Assembly: GCA_025201805.1 (NCBI GenBank)
Contig: MU619393.1
Location: 1 to 64,000 of the forward strand
DNA: 64,000 bases
Source: Parasitella parasitica
Taxonomy: Eukaryota > Mucoromycota > Mucoromycetes > Mucorales > Mucoraceae
Direction: 5' to 3'
Below, piece by piece: positions 24,352-36,300 of the stretch. The position numbers were made by a program, and so were the translations under genes. The notes under the pieces are model-generated. The model did not search any database. It worked only from the letters and a program-made list of their open reading frames with translations, and was not told the DNA's origin. How positions within the stretch are numbered: the stretch's first letter is position 1; the number at the start of each line of letters is the position of its first letter.

Positions 24352-26165
24352 TTATTTAGCACGGCCATTCTCAGCAGATAACAACTCTATATCTGCGAAA
24401 TCAGTAGCCATGCTCTTTGCATCATGTGTAGTATATATAACATAGATGATCAGCGATGATATTAGGGACGAAGCTACGAATATTATATCCGACCACCGTT
24501 TGAAATAATCAAATTCTACTGATTGCAGGGAAGAAGAAATCAAGTATCTATGCGTATACCTTAATCAGAGAATCCAGCAGAAGCATCAAGGGCCATTACA
24601 TACCTGTATTCTGGGGGCAAGCTCATTTGCATCATCAAAACCGAACTTAAAAAGTACATTCCCATCATATGAGCAACAAACAGTAAAATACTGCCGGCAG
24701 AAAAGGTTACTTTAAGCGTGAATACTCGAAGCACTCGAGTCAACAGCTTTACAAACCCTCGCACAGAACCAAATACAATGATGCCCGCAAACCAAAAGCT
24801 AAGTTGCTGAGACCAAAAGACAGGGTCGATTTTAAAATCGACATTGTTTCTTTCCAAATGTCCCATCATCGCCGATAGTAATTTTGTTATGGGATCAGAA
24901 CTACCTGATCGTTGCAACAAGACGTTGAACGTTGTCTGCGTGAATCTATTAGGATAGCGCGGGGAACGGGTCATGAACACTTACGACAATTAACCTGTAG
25001 ATGCAGTAAATGGAGAATATCCAGTCGACAATCCCCCATATTTGACCTTTCCAAGTCTGTGAAAATCTACTCTTGGCCCTACCACGCTCCAATTCATCCA
25101 GATCAGCTTTCATACTAACAGCTAATCCTTCCAGCTGTTCGATTTCCGTTTGCAATAACCTAATTTCTACATGAAAAAAAAAAAAAAAAAAAAAAATTAG
25201 AACACATGTCAAATACCTACGCCTAAAAATTACCACTATGGCCGGGCCCAGTTATTGAGGATACCATGCGGGTAAAAAAACCACCCCGTGATGACGATGC
25301 CTTGTTTGCGTTTGATATACTGTCTTGATTCTGCATCTTTTCTAATAACAACTTCATTTCTTGAATCCTGCTTTCGGTTTGCTGATAAGCATGCTCGGCC
25401 ACTGTGAAATCCTGTTCATTAACATGTCTTTTGTATGACGCCCATGTATTGAATGGGGCGTTTACCACACCAAATCCAGACAATATCGAGATAATTGTTA
25501 TTCCAACAACACTAATACGAATAATACTGAGCTCAACCCATGATGTTGTTGCTTTACAGATGTGTTTTTAGTGTGTGTGTGTCTGTGGACGCGGAGATTT
25601 ACAGTAGCATAATGATTACCTATAACCGCATACTGCTTTATTTGACTGAACAAATAGAGGTAAACGGCACAAAATGCCGTTGCTGAATAGACCGATATTT
25701 TGATTCTCCAGCCTATACCAATGTTAGCCTGAATATTAAATACCATTAATAAACCAAACAAACCTCTAGTTATATGAAAAAAGACATACAGTTGAAACCA
25801 AGGTAAAACCACGATGACAAGTAACAGCAGCAGGTCGAGATTGAGTTTCCAATACTGTGAGCGTGCACTATTTATATGAATGAAGAAATGAGGGACATCA
25901 AATTAGTTTTTCTTTATGCTGTTATGAACACCACGACTTACGTATTCGAGAATAGATTGACTATCTCACTAAATACGAGCAAAAACAAAGTGCAGGAGCT
26001 ACTCAGTGTCAGTGAGAATAACGTGTGCGGTATATACAATGGATGCTTGAATGCAATGGGTGAAGGTACATTATAGTCATGGAATAGGAGCTTGGCGACG
26101 TTTGTCGATCCAACTGTTAGCAGAGTGAGTTGTATCGAAATAAAGATAAATGTATCAAAAGTCAT
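24352..26165 (-). CDS. Golgi pH regulator (GPHR/GPR89) family membrane protein
   Basis: A multi-spanning membrane protein of the GPR89 family, which works as a Golgi anion channel for lumen acidification in animals; plant relatives were described as GPCR-type G proteins. Six exons are proposed: 26165-25942, 25867-25620, 25551-25234, 25166-24985, 24935-24604 and 24547-24352, giving 499 residues. The order is an N-terminal membrane pair with the SLTLSSSCTLFLLVFSEI region, several further spans, the ISILSGFGVVNAPF motif, a coiled loop (LLQTEIEQLEGLAVSM) and C-terminal spans with MGMYFLSSVLMMQMSLPPEYR and YFKRWSDIIFVASSL. The fourth exon is preceded by a 23-base T run on the coding strand, just ahead of its acceptor. 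The start at 26165 matches the family N-terminus; a longer frame upstream overlaps the dcn1 gap. It starts 95 bases after the dcn1 stop. Confidence 0.93.
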
Positions 26166-26260
26166 TGCACAAGAGGAAAAGAGTGTAGAAAATAGATTAT
26201 TGAAACATTTTATTGGTAAAATGCCACCTATTTTTAGTTTCTTTGTATTATTATTTACAT

Positions 26261-27383
26261 TTATTGTTGCTGTCTCCATTCTACATAATCATCAAAGAGA
26301 ACAGGCCCTAAATAGACAAACGAGTAAGAATAAATGCTGCTGAAAAAAATACCAAGAAAATACACCTACATGATGATGTGCTGTCGTAAGTTGAAAGGTC
26401 TTGAGGAACTGCTTTGCAAAAATCAAGCAAACTAGACCATTGGTCTTTATTGATTACTTTGACAGGTTTCTTTTCCTTTTGGCCGTAGATGTCAATCAAA
26501 TTGAATGCCAAGCGATGAAAAAAAAAAAAAAAAAAAAAAATGACTTACTTGAACAAACTGTACAAAGGACTTGCTTATAGGGTATTCGTGTTCTAACAAG
26601 AGGCGCCAAAGAGCAGTTGCCATCTACACTCACGCTTATATCAGATAATGCTTAATGCAGCCATTCCTACATCTCACCTCTACTTCCATACTCTTTTGAC
26701 CTTTTGATTTGACATAATTGAAAGTAAAAAGATATAATTGTTTGAACTGGGTCTCGTCTTGAGAAATTTGCGTTTCCCAATCATCCAGTACTTTCTTGAA
26801 ATCAGCTGCAGTTGTAATACTGCATTTTGCAAATGCGTCAGTGCTCTACACATTGATATATCGTTATTGAACTTGTTCGTACCCGGCAGCTTCCATTGCT
26901 TTGATCCATTCCTCCTTTGTAATGTAACCCATACTACTTGCTCCCATTTTCCATCCAACAATGATAGGTACTATCTATATACATATACAGCCCATGTTAT
27001 TGTTTGCGCATCAAATTTACTCGCTTTGACGTACACTTTCCAAGGAAATGCCTAAATCTCCAAAGAGTTTCTGACAGCCATCAGGAGGTATAACGTTTGG
27101 ATTATCTTTGTCTGTATATTTTTGAAACCACTTTATACGTTTATCTGTATCGGATTTTTGCTATAAACATATGCAGGGCTGGTCAGGTTCAACAACTACC
27201 ACAAATTCATACACACTTACTTGAGCTGTACTATGTATTATGTTAAACAAAGAACGTAAATCAAAAATTGTTTGCGTGCAAAAAACCTATTTACTTTACT
27301 TACGTTTGTCTCTTTTTTTGGATCTTGACTTTTCTTGGTATTATAGTCGATTCCCTTGCAGAAGCTTTACGTTTTGGCGGCAT
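26261..27383 (-). CDS. dcn1: DCN1-like cullin neddylation factor
   Basis: A scaffold E3 for attaching NEDD8/Rub1 to cullins. Eight exons are proposed: 27383-27304, 27230-27221, 27160-27037, 26970-26883, 26843-26678, 26623-26549, about 26511-26370 and 26307-26261, giving about 243 residues. The start encodes MPPKRKASARES, a basic tail. The PONY domain is clear: KMGASSMGYITKEEWIKAM, DFKKVLDDWE, KGQKSMEVEMATALWRLLL, NKDQWSSLLDFCKAV and SSWPVLFDDYVEW at the end. No UBA domain is seen. Exon 2 is a 10-base microexon. The intron after 26549 has a good GTAAGT donor and a 23-base T run, but no AG before the coding sequence resumes; the frame is kept if splicing ends just before or after TTG at 26511-26509. 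It may be a sequence error or a non-canonical acceptor. Confidence 0.9.
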
Positions 27384-27752
27384 CGTTGTGCTGTGTGTGT
27401 TTGATTGTTTTTGGAAAAAAGAAAAGCTGTCTTTCTATATTATAATATATTGCGTAAAATAAATATGGTTCCTCTACGCGCACCAGATGCAAGGTGCAAC
27501 CCGAGATCTGGAACAGAGCAAATAATCAAAAGATTAACCTGCGCAACATTGCAGTTGTATTTCATGAATAGTGTGCTCTTTACAAATATACAGGTGAATG
27601 CCCTTATGCATGTGTGTTCATGTACAAGGTAATTTCTTGAGACCACTGCCAGCCGTTGAAAATATTTTAATAACCCAAATAGACATGATGTAAATGAACA
27701 GTTTGAGATAGTTTTTTGTTTATTAAATTATTAACATACAAGAACAATAATA

Positions 27753-27793
<41 letters not shown>

Positions 27794-27932
27794 TGGACAA
27801 TGTTGAAGGATTGCTACTCGTTACAGAGTAAAAATGAGCATAATATAATAATGTCTCTAGCCATTAGTATGCAGGGATATAGATAGTCAATGATTTAGAT
27901 AGCATAATACGGTAAATGCATGGACATACATT
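27384..27932. other. Intergenic region with an AG dinucleotide tract
   Basis: About 550 bases between the dcn1 start and the transporter stop. It contains 17 copies of AG at 27757-27790. The frame at 27268-27462 is the reverse of dcn1 sequence plus T-rich DNA and was not accepted. Confidence 0.6.
27757..27790. repeat. AG dinucleotide microsatellite
   Basis: A perfect run of 17 AG units, probably polymorphic between strains. It lies about 140 bases downstream of the transporter stop codon, likely in or beyond its 3' untranslated region. Confidence 0.95.
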
Positions 27933-29725
27933 TTAGGCAGAAATTTTGCCACTGGCAGCATAGACAAAGAACAAAACCCAAGCAACAATCAAGCAAATAA
28001 TAAAAGTACCCAAGTAAATATAATTGAGTCTTTTGCGAGGAGTATTGGCATAAGAATCCAGCCCTTGTCTGTTCAATTCAATCTCTTTGTCGTTTCTCTC
28101 CCTCATGGCAAGAGTACGCTTTGCACGACTCATCTCCAACAGATTGCCCAGAAAAAAATATTGTGAAAGCCACAAGCCAGCAATGAGAAGCAAACCAATA
28201 CACGACAGGATCAAAAAAAGAATCATTACGCCAGTGTAAGCTTGATTTGCAGTGTGATCTTGCACAACACCAACAATGATATCCAAAATAGTGGTACCAA
28301 TATTGTTTGAGCTCTTGTACATACCGAGACCAGTACCGATGTAATCAGAGGGCAAAATCATGCCTATCGAGGTAATCATACCAATGGGGCCAAATGCAAG
28401 CGAGATACTATAAAACACCATACCTATGGTGGCATCGACGTAGGACCATGCTAGTAAGCAAGTACTAAGAATCAAAAAGATGGCTGAAATCAGTAGAATG
28501 GAGATGCGAAGGCCAAAAAGGTCCATTATAATACCGAGAATTGGTGTGGCAACAATTGGGACTGATTGGGAAGCGCTCGCAGTGTAACCTGCCAAGACCT
28601 TGTTGCTACTTCCAAAGTGTAACTCAACAAATTCAGTGCTGATAGTCTGGAAAGAAGACCAGACAGCAGCAAAGATGAACTCGATCAAAAGAATATGCCA
28701 GTAAAAAATAGGAAACTTCAACACGCTTTTCCAGTGGAATGCCTTGCGTCGTTTGACTTTTTCGACCTCTTGCTGAGGAAGTATTAATCCATGAGCAACA
28801 GCAGAAGTGTTGTTTTTTTCGCTATTTTCATTAATAGCTTTACGACGCAAATGTCTCACAACGAGAGCGTATACCAAATTCATCAATATAGAGAATATAC
28901 AGATAATGAAGGATAACCAAAACGCCCAGACCCAATCACCTGTTCTTTCCGCTATTGGATTAGCTACCAATGTACCTAAAAATGTAGCTAATCGACTAAT
29001 AGACAGCTGCAAACCAATCGCAATCGACAGATGTTGAGTTCTGAACCATTTGGATAGAATAGATTCTTGCATTGTAACGATTAAGCCCGAACCAATGCCA
29101 AAAATAACGCGCCCCGCCACCATTGAACCAAACGATTGATACTTGGCTGCAATTGCAGTCAAAAGACTACCAATGATGACTACGGCGTTGATGGCAAGTG
29201 TACCCCAAATGGAGCCAAACATATCGACAAAAATACCACCAGCGATAGGGAAAATTGTGTTGATAATTGAGACAGAGGATGAAATAACACCGTATTGGGT
29301 ATTATTAATACCAAGGTTCTACAGGCGCATGGACAACAACATTAACGATAATGTCACACAGCATCGAAACAAAGGTGCTTTTACCGTTTTAATAGGGGCT
29401 TTCATTGCACTGAGTGCACTCTGTGAAAAATGAGCGCCAACTGTATAAAATAATTCAGCGTTAGGCTTTAGAAGTACAACACGTCTGTGTCTTTTCTGAA
29501 CTTACGAGGAAATAGCAAGGCTGTGATCAACGCAATGAGTTTGTATTGCCATGGTGAATTAGCCAGTGCAGCATCACCAACGTCTTCAGACGTGAGGGGT
29601 AGATTCTCACTTGTAGAATTGCTATTTACGTCGTGATCCGAGTACTCTAAAGTCTTTTCAGCGGCATCAAGCGATTCACTGTGGTCATGATTTATCATAG
29701 CTTTCCTGCCTTCGACAAAAGGCAT
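27933..29725 (-). CDS. MFSD1-like major facilitator transporter
   Basis: A 12-span major facilitator protein resembling MFSD1, a lysosomal carrier reported to export dipeptides in animals; substrate here is not shown by sequence. Three exons are proposed: 29725-29506, 29440-29385 and 29318-27933, giving 553 residues. The first about 70 residues are an acidic, S/D/E-rich cytosolic tail, followed by WQYKLIALITALLFP as the first span. Further family marks are GAHFSQSALSAMK, NLGINNTQYG, GRVIFGIGSGLIVTMQESIL, SKWFRTQHLSIAIGLQLS and NPIAERTGDWVWAFW. The second half holds LAGYTASASQSVPIVATPILG. The R-rich tail after span 11-12 (MSRAKRTLAMRERN) precedes a final span at the C-terminus. A more general fungal MFS permease is the alternative; the N-terminal tail and NNTQYG favour MFSD1. 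Confidence 0.82.
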
Positions 29726-30315
29726 ATTTTTTCAAATAGATAAAAGAAGAAAAGTTGTGTGCTAGTGCAATCTGATTAAATTACCCTACTATACATATAC
29801 AATTTAAAAAAAAAGTGAAACACAAAAAATAGCTACTTTTGGATATATTCTTAATCTGATCATCAAATACAATCTATTCCAATTGTATGCATTTAGGTTA
29901 GTATTACAGGTAAGCTTTGCAGATGAAGGATATCAGAATAATCTGCATTGTGCAACTGATTACTAAGAAAAGAGTAATTTGTGTTCTAGGCTTGCTTCTG
30001 TTTTTTTTTTTTTTTTTTTTTTTTTAGCATCACTGTGGACGAATAGACAACGGATGAATTATTACTGCGATTTCTTGTTTTATATAAGAATCTGATAAAC
30101 AAGCCTGCGAAAACCTCGGAGATCCTGATCAATCTAGTAAAATACAGTACACTGATTTAGTTGCATACATGTAACTGTGTAACTCATCAACATTTCTTTT
30201 TCCGTACAAATTGTCTTGTTTCAACATTTGTCTTTCTTAACAAACAATCCTCTTACGGTATAGTGGGCAAAGAATCTTTATTTCATCAAATTAATGTGCA
30301 TGTGTTTATTATATT
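29726..30315. other. Intergenic region with a 25-base T run
   Basis: About 590 bases holding the transporter promoter and the 3' end of the giant gene. A T run occupies 30001-30025. Nothing gene-like was seen. Confidence 0.6.
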
Positions 30316-33300
30316 TTAAAATTCGGCATTTGGAGGATAAGCTTCTTTCACTGTTGCCCCTTCTTCTGTGCTCAAAACCAGAATACTTAGCTTATCAACC
30401 TTTTCCATCATGACATTTTTAAGGGTGTCATTCGATCCCAGGAGTTCATTTCCTTCAGTTACACCAATATAATCAAAGACACCATTGAGGCCAGTATAAC
30501 CATCTTTCCAAAAGTGGACCGCACCTCCCTTAAGACGAGCGTATACCTTGATATACGCGCCTGCTAATGGACGCTTGGACTTTTCGCTCATGACTCGAAC
30601 GACTCCAAACGATTCTGCAAGATGAGTGTAAAGACGATTGGCATAATAGGCTTGGCGTCTTTTGATGGGACCACTAGACATCTCGACAAACACATTCTTG
30701 TTGCCTCCATTGAAAGGAACCTTGACAGTCTGCAATGTGTTTACTTGGCCAACACCGATGACATCAAAATCTTCGTTTTGCTCATCGGCAAAGGACTGTT
30801 GGTCTGGTAGTTCCATAGTGACAGCATAGCTTGGTTTTATCCAATTGAAGTTTTGGCTGGTCGCTTTTTCGCCATTGCTGTTCATGAAGGGATTGTTGGA
30901 GAACATGACCTCGATATTCATGTCGTAATACTTTATCTGGATAGAACTGACATTTGCATACTGCACAACCAGTTCATCATTACGTTGATCCACCTCGAAC
31001 TCAAGGATGGGCTCAGACAAGATACGGTTGCTTTGCAAAGAATTGTCCGACATCCCAAAAGAGCCTTGCTCGACTTCGCATACAAAGTCATGCAGATTTC
31101 TGAACAATTGACGCCATTTAGGACTATCAAACTCCTTGTATTTGTTTGCAATATCTTTGATAGATTGGAGATCTAATTGCTGCATCTGAGCCTGGTCGGT
31201 AGCGACAGGAATGCGTGTTTTTAAATACGCGTTCAAATAGTCGAATTGTACCTGATGGGTGGGACTCTCAGTGTCTTGAATACGTGCAAATGTAGCTTGT
31301 GCTTCACCAATACGGTCTTGTAAAAGCAAATATAGCGTCAAGATAATGAGATCAGAGTCGGATGGAGCTTTTGATTTGAGACTCAAATAATCAAGGAAAT
31401 TGTTATATTGCTGATAAAACTGTTGATTAAGAATCTCTGCGGTAGGCTTCAAAGGATGTGCTCTAGCATTGAGCAGTGGATAATAGTCAAGAACTAGCAG
31501 CTGATGCTGCTCCAACTTGTCACTGGCAACCAGAGGCGAGTCAAATACTTGGCCGACTTGAGAAAACAAATCGTTGCTTTGGAAGAGGAGCAAATCTCGA
31601 ATGATGTCGGGAAATTGGTGGGAAACGCCGTATTTCCAGATTTCCCGAGCCAAGAAATATCTACTCTTCAGGACATCAAAGACGGACCGAGCAAAATCGC
31701 GGCTGTTCATCCTCCAATAAATCAGACTGAAGTCAAGTTTATCCAATTTGCGATATGAACTGAGGAATCCAATCACTTGTTCATTTGAGCCGCTGTTTGC
31801 AATGGCAGACCAAGATTGAGAGATAGATGCGACCTGATTGGAGCCATTGGATACGGCGGTAGATGATGGCTCATTGACACGAATGTTTGTAGCCTCGATC
31901 ATACCAATAAGTTCGTCGCCTGAAGATGTCGATACAGTAACAGGCACAATAGCGTAATCACCGGCGGCAGGAAAGTAGAAAGTACCAACAACTTGGTGCC
32001 ATGTTGAATAAGGCTGGATGCGGATTGTGCTTGATTTACAGTAGGTTGTCGTTTGTGTAGGTACCGATCCGGTCGGTATCTGCACAGTTATCTGACAGGT
32101 AAGTGGCTTTGATGAGACGTTGCTAATAATCAAATGAGAGCCATATTCTACCGCAGATTCCAAGGCCTGGGTCGCAGGGTTTATCTTTATGCATTCCTCA
32201 GAATCAATATATGCCGCTGGGTCAAAGACAAAGATCTCCTGGCCCAGCATCAGATTGTGTCGGTCATTGCTAATGAAATTTCCTTGGTTCTCGATCAACG
32301 TACGATAAAACACCATTAAAGGCTGTGTCGCTGCAGAAATAACTAAGCTGGATTGAGAGTCATTGTCGCTGGCTGCGTCAATTTTCCAGTCAGTGTTGGA
32401 GGCAAAAGGCAAATCCATCAAAGCCAATACGTAAAACAGCTCGGCTGGACTATCCAAGCAGTAGATAAAATTCTCTGACAAGAAGTGGCTGTCAGAGGAT
32501 TGGCAATTGATGTGATGCTCAACGTAGTCTATCCAAAATTGCTTCAAAGGAGCTTGATTTTGGTAGAAGAATCCCATTTCAGTCCATTCGCTGGTAGATT
32601 CGGTATACTTGTAGCTCACTTTCTTGCGTTGCTCCTTGGCCTTTTCTCTCAATTCGTTGACAGCTTCCTCAACAATCACCTCATCTTGTTCATCATCTTC
32701 GTCATCATCTTCATCAGTATCAACGGGTGACCCTGGGCTATAACTAGGGGAGGCAAAGCGGCGGAAGGGTTGCCTCAGGGAAGCAGTCTGAGCTATCCTA
32801 GGTTCTCCACGAGAAATAAGACTAGCGGCAAAAGCAGCAGGAGGAGGAGGAGGAGCAGAAGCTCCAAAAGTTACAGCATTTGATTCACTTGACTGGATGT
32901 AACTTTCTGCAACATCGGCAACAGTAGTAGTAGCAGCAGCAGCAGCAGCAGCAGCACTGCGCGCTAAAATAGAGTCAAAAATGGAGTCGCTTCTGTTGTC
33001 TAATTTTTCATCGTCTAGAGAATCTTTGAAGCATCTTGCAACAGCCTGCATGACATCCTTGGATTGTGTGGACGCAAAAAGAGCCTTTTCAACCGTATCA
33101 AGTTGTTTGAACCGATACAGATCACGCTGGTACAGTGATAAATCTTGATCCAAAAGGTACAAATCCATAAAAGACTTTTGAATCTTGCTCTGGATTGCAG
33201 GCTTGACATGAACATCAAAAAAGACCTCATCTTTCTTCTTTAACCACAAGTTCAATTCATGACAAACATGCTTGTCATGAAGCTCCCGCTTACTGGCCAA

Positions 33301-36300
33301 ATCAAGCCCTGACCATGTCTTTAAAAAGTAAAACGTTTGAGCAAATTCCTCTCCTGCGGTGGAGATTGTCTTGACAGTGTCAAACAACTTCTCCAAGCTA
33401 TCTATAGTCTCGTACTCATGGGTGTTAAGAGCTAAAGAATCATTGGGAAGCAGCTTGGAGATCACCTTTGAGCGAATCAATGCCTTGTTGCTGCTTTTAT
33501 GTTGACTAAGGTCTTTGAGTTTCAAGCTTCTGCTGTGGTCAATGACTGTTTGTTGGCAAACAGTTTGATCGCCAGAGACCACAACTGCTTGCAGGAATTT
33601 TCCACCATAGCCAAGAGATCGGCGACTGATTTCAACCTTACCATTTTCAGGTACGGGGAGCACAAGAATGGGCGACAGATGGTCCAAGAATGCAAAGCTG
33701 GAATCCATTGCACAGCTAATATTAGATGTGAGCATACTGCAATTGGCACCTCGAGCAAAATCCAGGCCACTGAAGCCCATTGTCTTCATCTTCTTGCTGC
33801 AAGCCATCTCCGCCATTTCCTCTACATTTTCAAGATTTCTTGCGTTGGATGCCGTGCTAGCATTTTTCTTTATATGCATATATATATAAAAAAAAAAAAA
33901 AGAGGGGAGGGGGAGTGAGACGAGTGAGTAATGACGAAAATTTTATGCGACGAGGATGAATTTTACCTTGGGATACATGAGTAATGATGGTTTCGTCAAG
34001 TTACTACCAACCCATTTCTCAGATCGGGAGCGATTCAAGATGTATTGGTATTCTTCACTAATGCGCTTGTCGCCTAAAAAGATGGAGCGAGTACCGAGTG
34101 TATCATTTTCTTGGCAGGGAGGTTGAGGAAGAGGACGGCTGTTAAAGAGGTGGGTCATGAGAGTTTCGTGGGATGACGGAATAAAGGTGCTGGTGGTCAC
34201 TACTACAAATGCCTTTGAAGGAGACGCATTTTCAATTTGAAGTTGGACAGCATCATCAGAGATGGATGTGCTCGAAATAGTCAATGGCTTCTTCAGCACA
34301 GATCCATTTTGTCTTCCATATCTGTTTTCACCAAGAAGCCAATTAGACCACAATGTTTGGTCGGTGCCATCAACCAAACTTTGAATGACGGTGCATTTGA
34401 TGTACTCTAAACCGCCAGTCGAAGAAGGAATGTGAAGCATGTATTCACCCTCGGGTAACCCTGCAACAGTGATGAACCCATCCTGCTTTTGGATTTTATC
34501 TGAAGCGTCTCTGACGAGGGTTCTAAAAAATTAAATGTTAGAGTAAAGTAGCATTTCGAGCCAAGATGCTGTGTGTACTTACGACCGGATACCAGTAGCA
34601 TAAAGAGAGTAGAGCGAACCAGGAAGGCTGGTGGGGCAAGCAATCCTGAACTCCTTGCCAGCAGATACACAAACTGCAGGTGGCAGAGCAGAATTAATAT
34701 CGTTTCGGAACACCCATTGCTTGTAGGTAGAATAAGTATTGTTAAACTCAATCCATTGGATATCTTTGAGCTCTCCAAGTTCAACGGCACCTTCTTGGTT
34801 TGTCTTGACAAGGACATCAACGGTACGATTGACAAAGGCATGCTTAAGTCGAAGAGAAACCTCGTAGTCTTTCTGGGGCTCACCGTTCTTTCCAAAAGCA
34901 CGGATGAAATAGATGTCGTTTGATTTTTCAAGCTGAACACTGCACGGAAGATTACGGCTGCTTGGTCCAACACAGAACGAAATGTTGTGATTAGCGCCAA
35001 TTTCATGCATTGAGCCATCGATACCCTTGAGCTTTCCCGTAAGATGGAAGTCAACAAATGTCACTATATATTATATAAAATGATCCAAAGTTAAAAAAAA
35101 AGAAAAAAAAAAGAAGAAGAAGAAGCATTCGGGCATCTGCAATATACTTACGTTGCTCAGGCACAATGAAATCAAAACTAATATAGCTAGGGTTGCAATC
35201 AATATTTTGACAGGTGGAACTAGTTTTGACATTGCTTGAATTGGTGCAATCAACACTCAAGGTTAGTTTTTCTTGTAATAAACTCCAAGGTACAGTAACA
35301 TCGTTTAGAGTCAATTTGGGGACAACTACGACTGTCGCCTTCTTGTTTGTGTTGACCATTTCAGGATTCACGTAAAAGCTAGCTTTCAAGTTGTATTGCT
35401 CAGCATGATGGTAAAAACTTGCAGGCTCGCAGAAGCCGTCGTTCGCAGATACAAGAATCACTTTTCTCATTTTGGAACTTTGATCGCGAGGCAAGTAGGG
35501 AATCAGGATGTTGTTGGCATTGTCAGCCTGTATGTATGTCAGCAATCTATATATCGTTTTTAAAGATCTTGGCTATATATATGTTGCACAAACCTCGTAA
35601 TACTGATTGTTATACCATATCTTCGCATTTTCTAAAATTTGGCCATCTTCACGAACTATCTTGGCTACGTGGCCAGCTGGCGTCTCTTGAATAACATGTC
35701 TAAGGTAGCCCTTTTGCACAATAACGCGGCATTGGTGCTGGCCACCTACAAATTCAACCACCCAAAGACCACGACCTTTAAACACGTCAGCTGCCAAACC
35801 GCTTTGACCAAACTCGAATTCAGTAGTTTTCACCAACAAAGCTGGCTCGGAAGAGTAGTCCATATCCTTTTCAAACGTAGGGCAGAGGCCATCCAGATTG
35901 ATATTGCTGTTGGCAGCAACAGGATTACTGCCATCGTTCAGATGAATGCGCCAGTAGTTCTCGGTGTCAATCTGGAATACGCGAATGGCAAGGCGAGATA
36001 TGTTTTTTGTTTTAATCTGCAATTTGATGGCATCAGATGGCTTTCTTTTCTCACAAGTGTTGATAGTGGCAGGCGTAAATGACACCAATGATTTGGATAC
36101 CAGAGATTCGTAAGCAGCACTACCTAGAGATTTTGCCCAAGATCCTTGGTTTTTAGTATCGGATGATACTGTCAGCATGATCTCGGCTAACATGGGCTTC
36201 AAAATATTATGGTAATCCATATATGCGCCAAGGGCTTCAGTAGAAACAGTTAGTTTTTGGCGTGTAACCAAGCCTGTCAAGTATTCCTCGACTACCAAGC

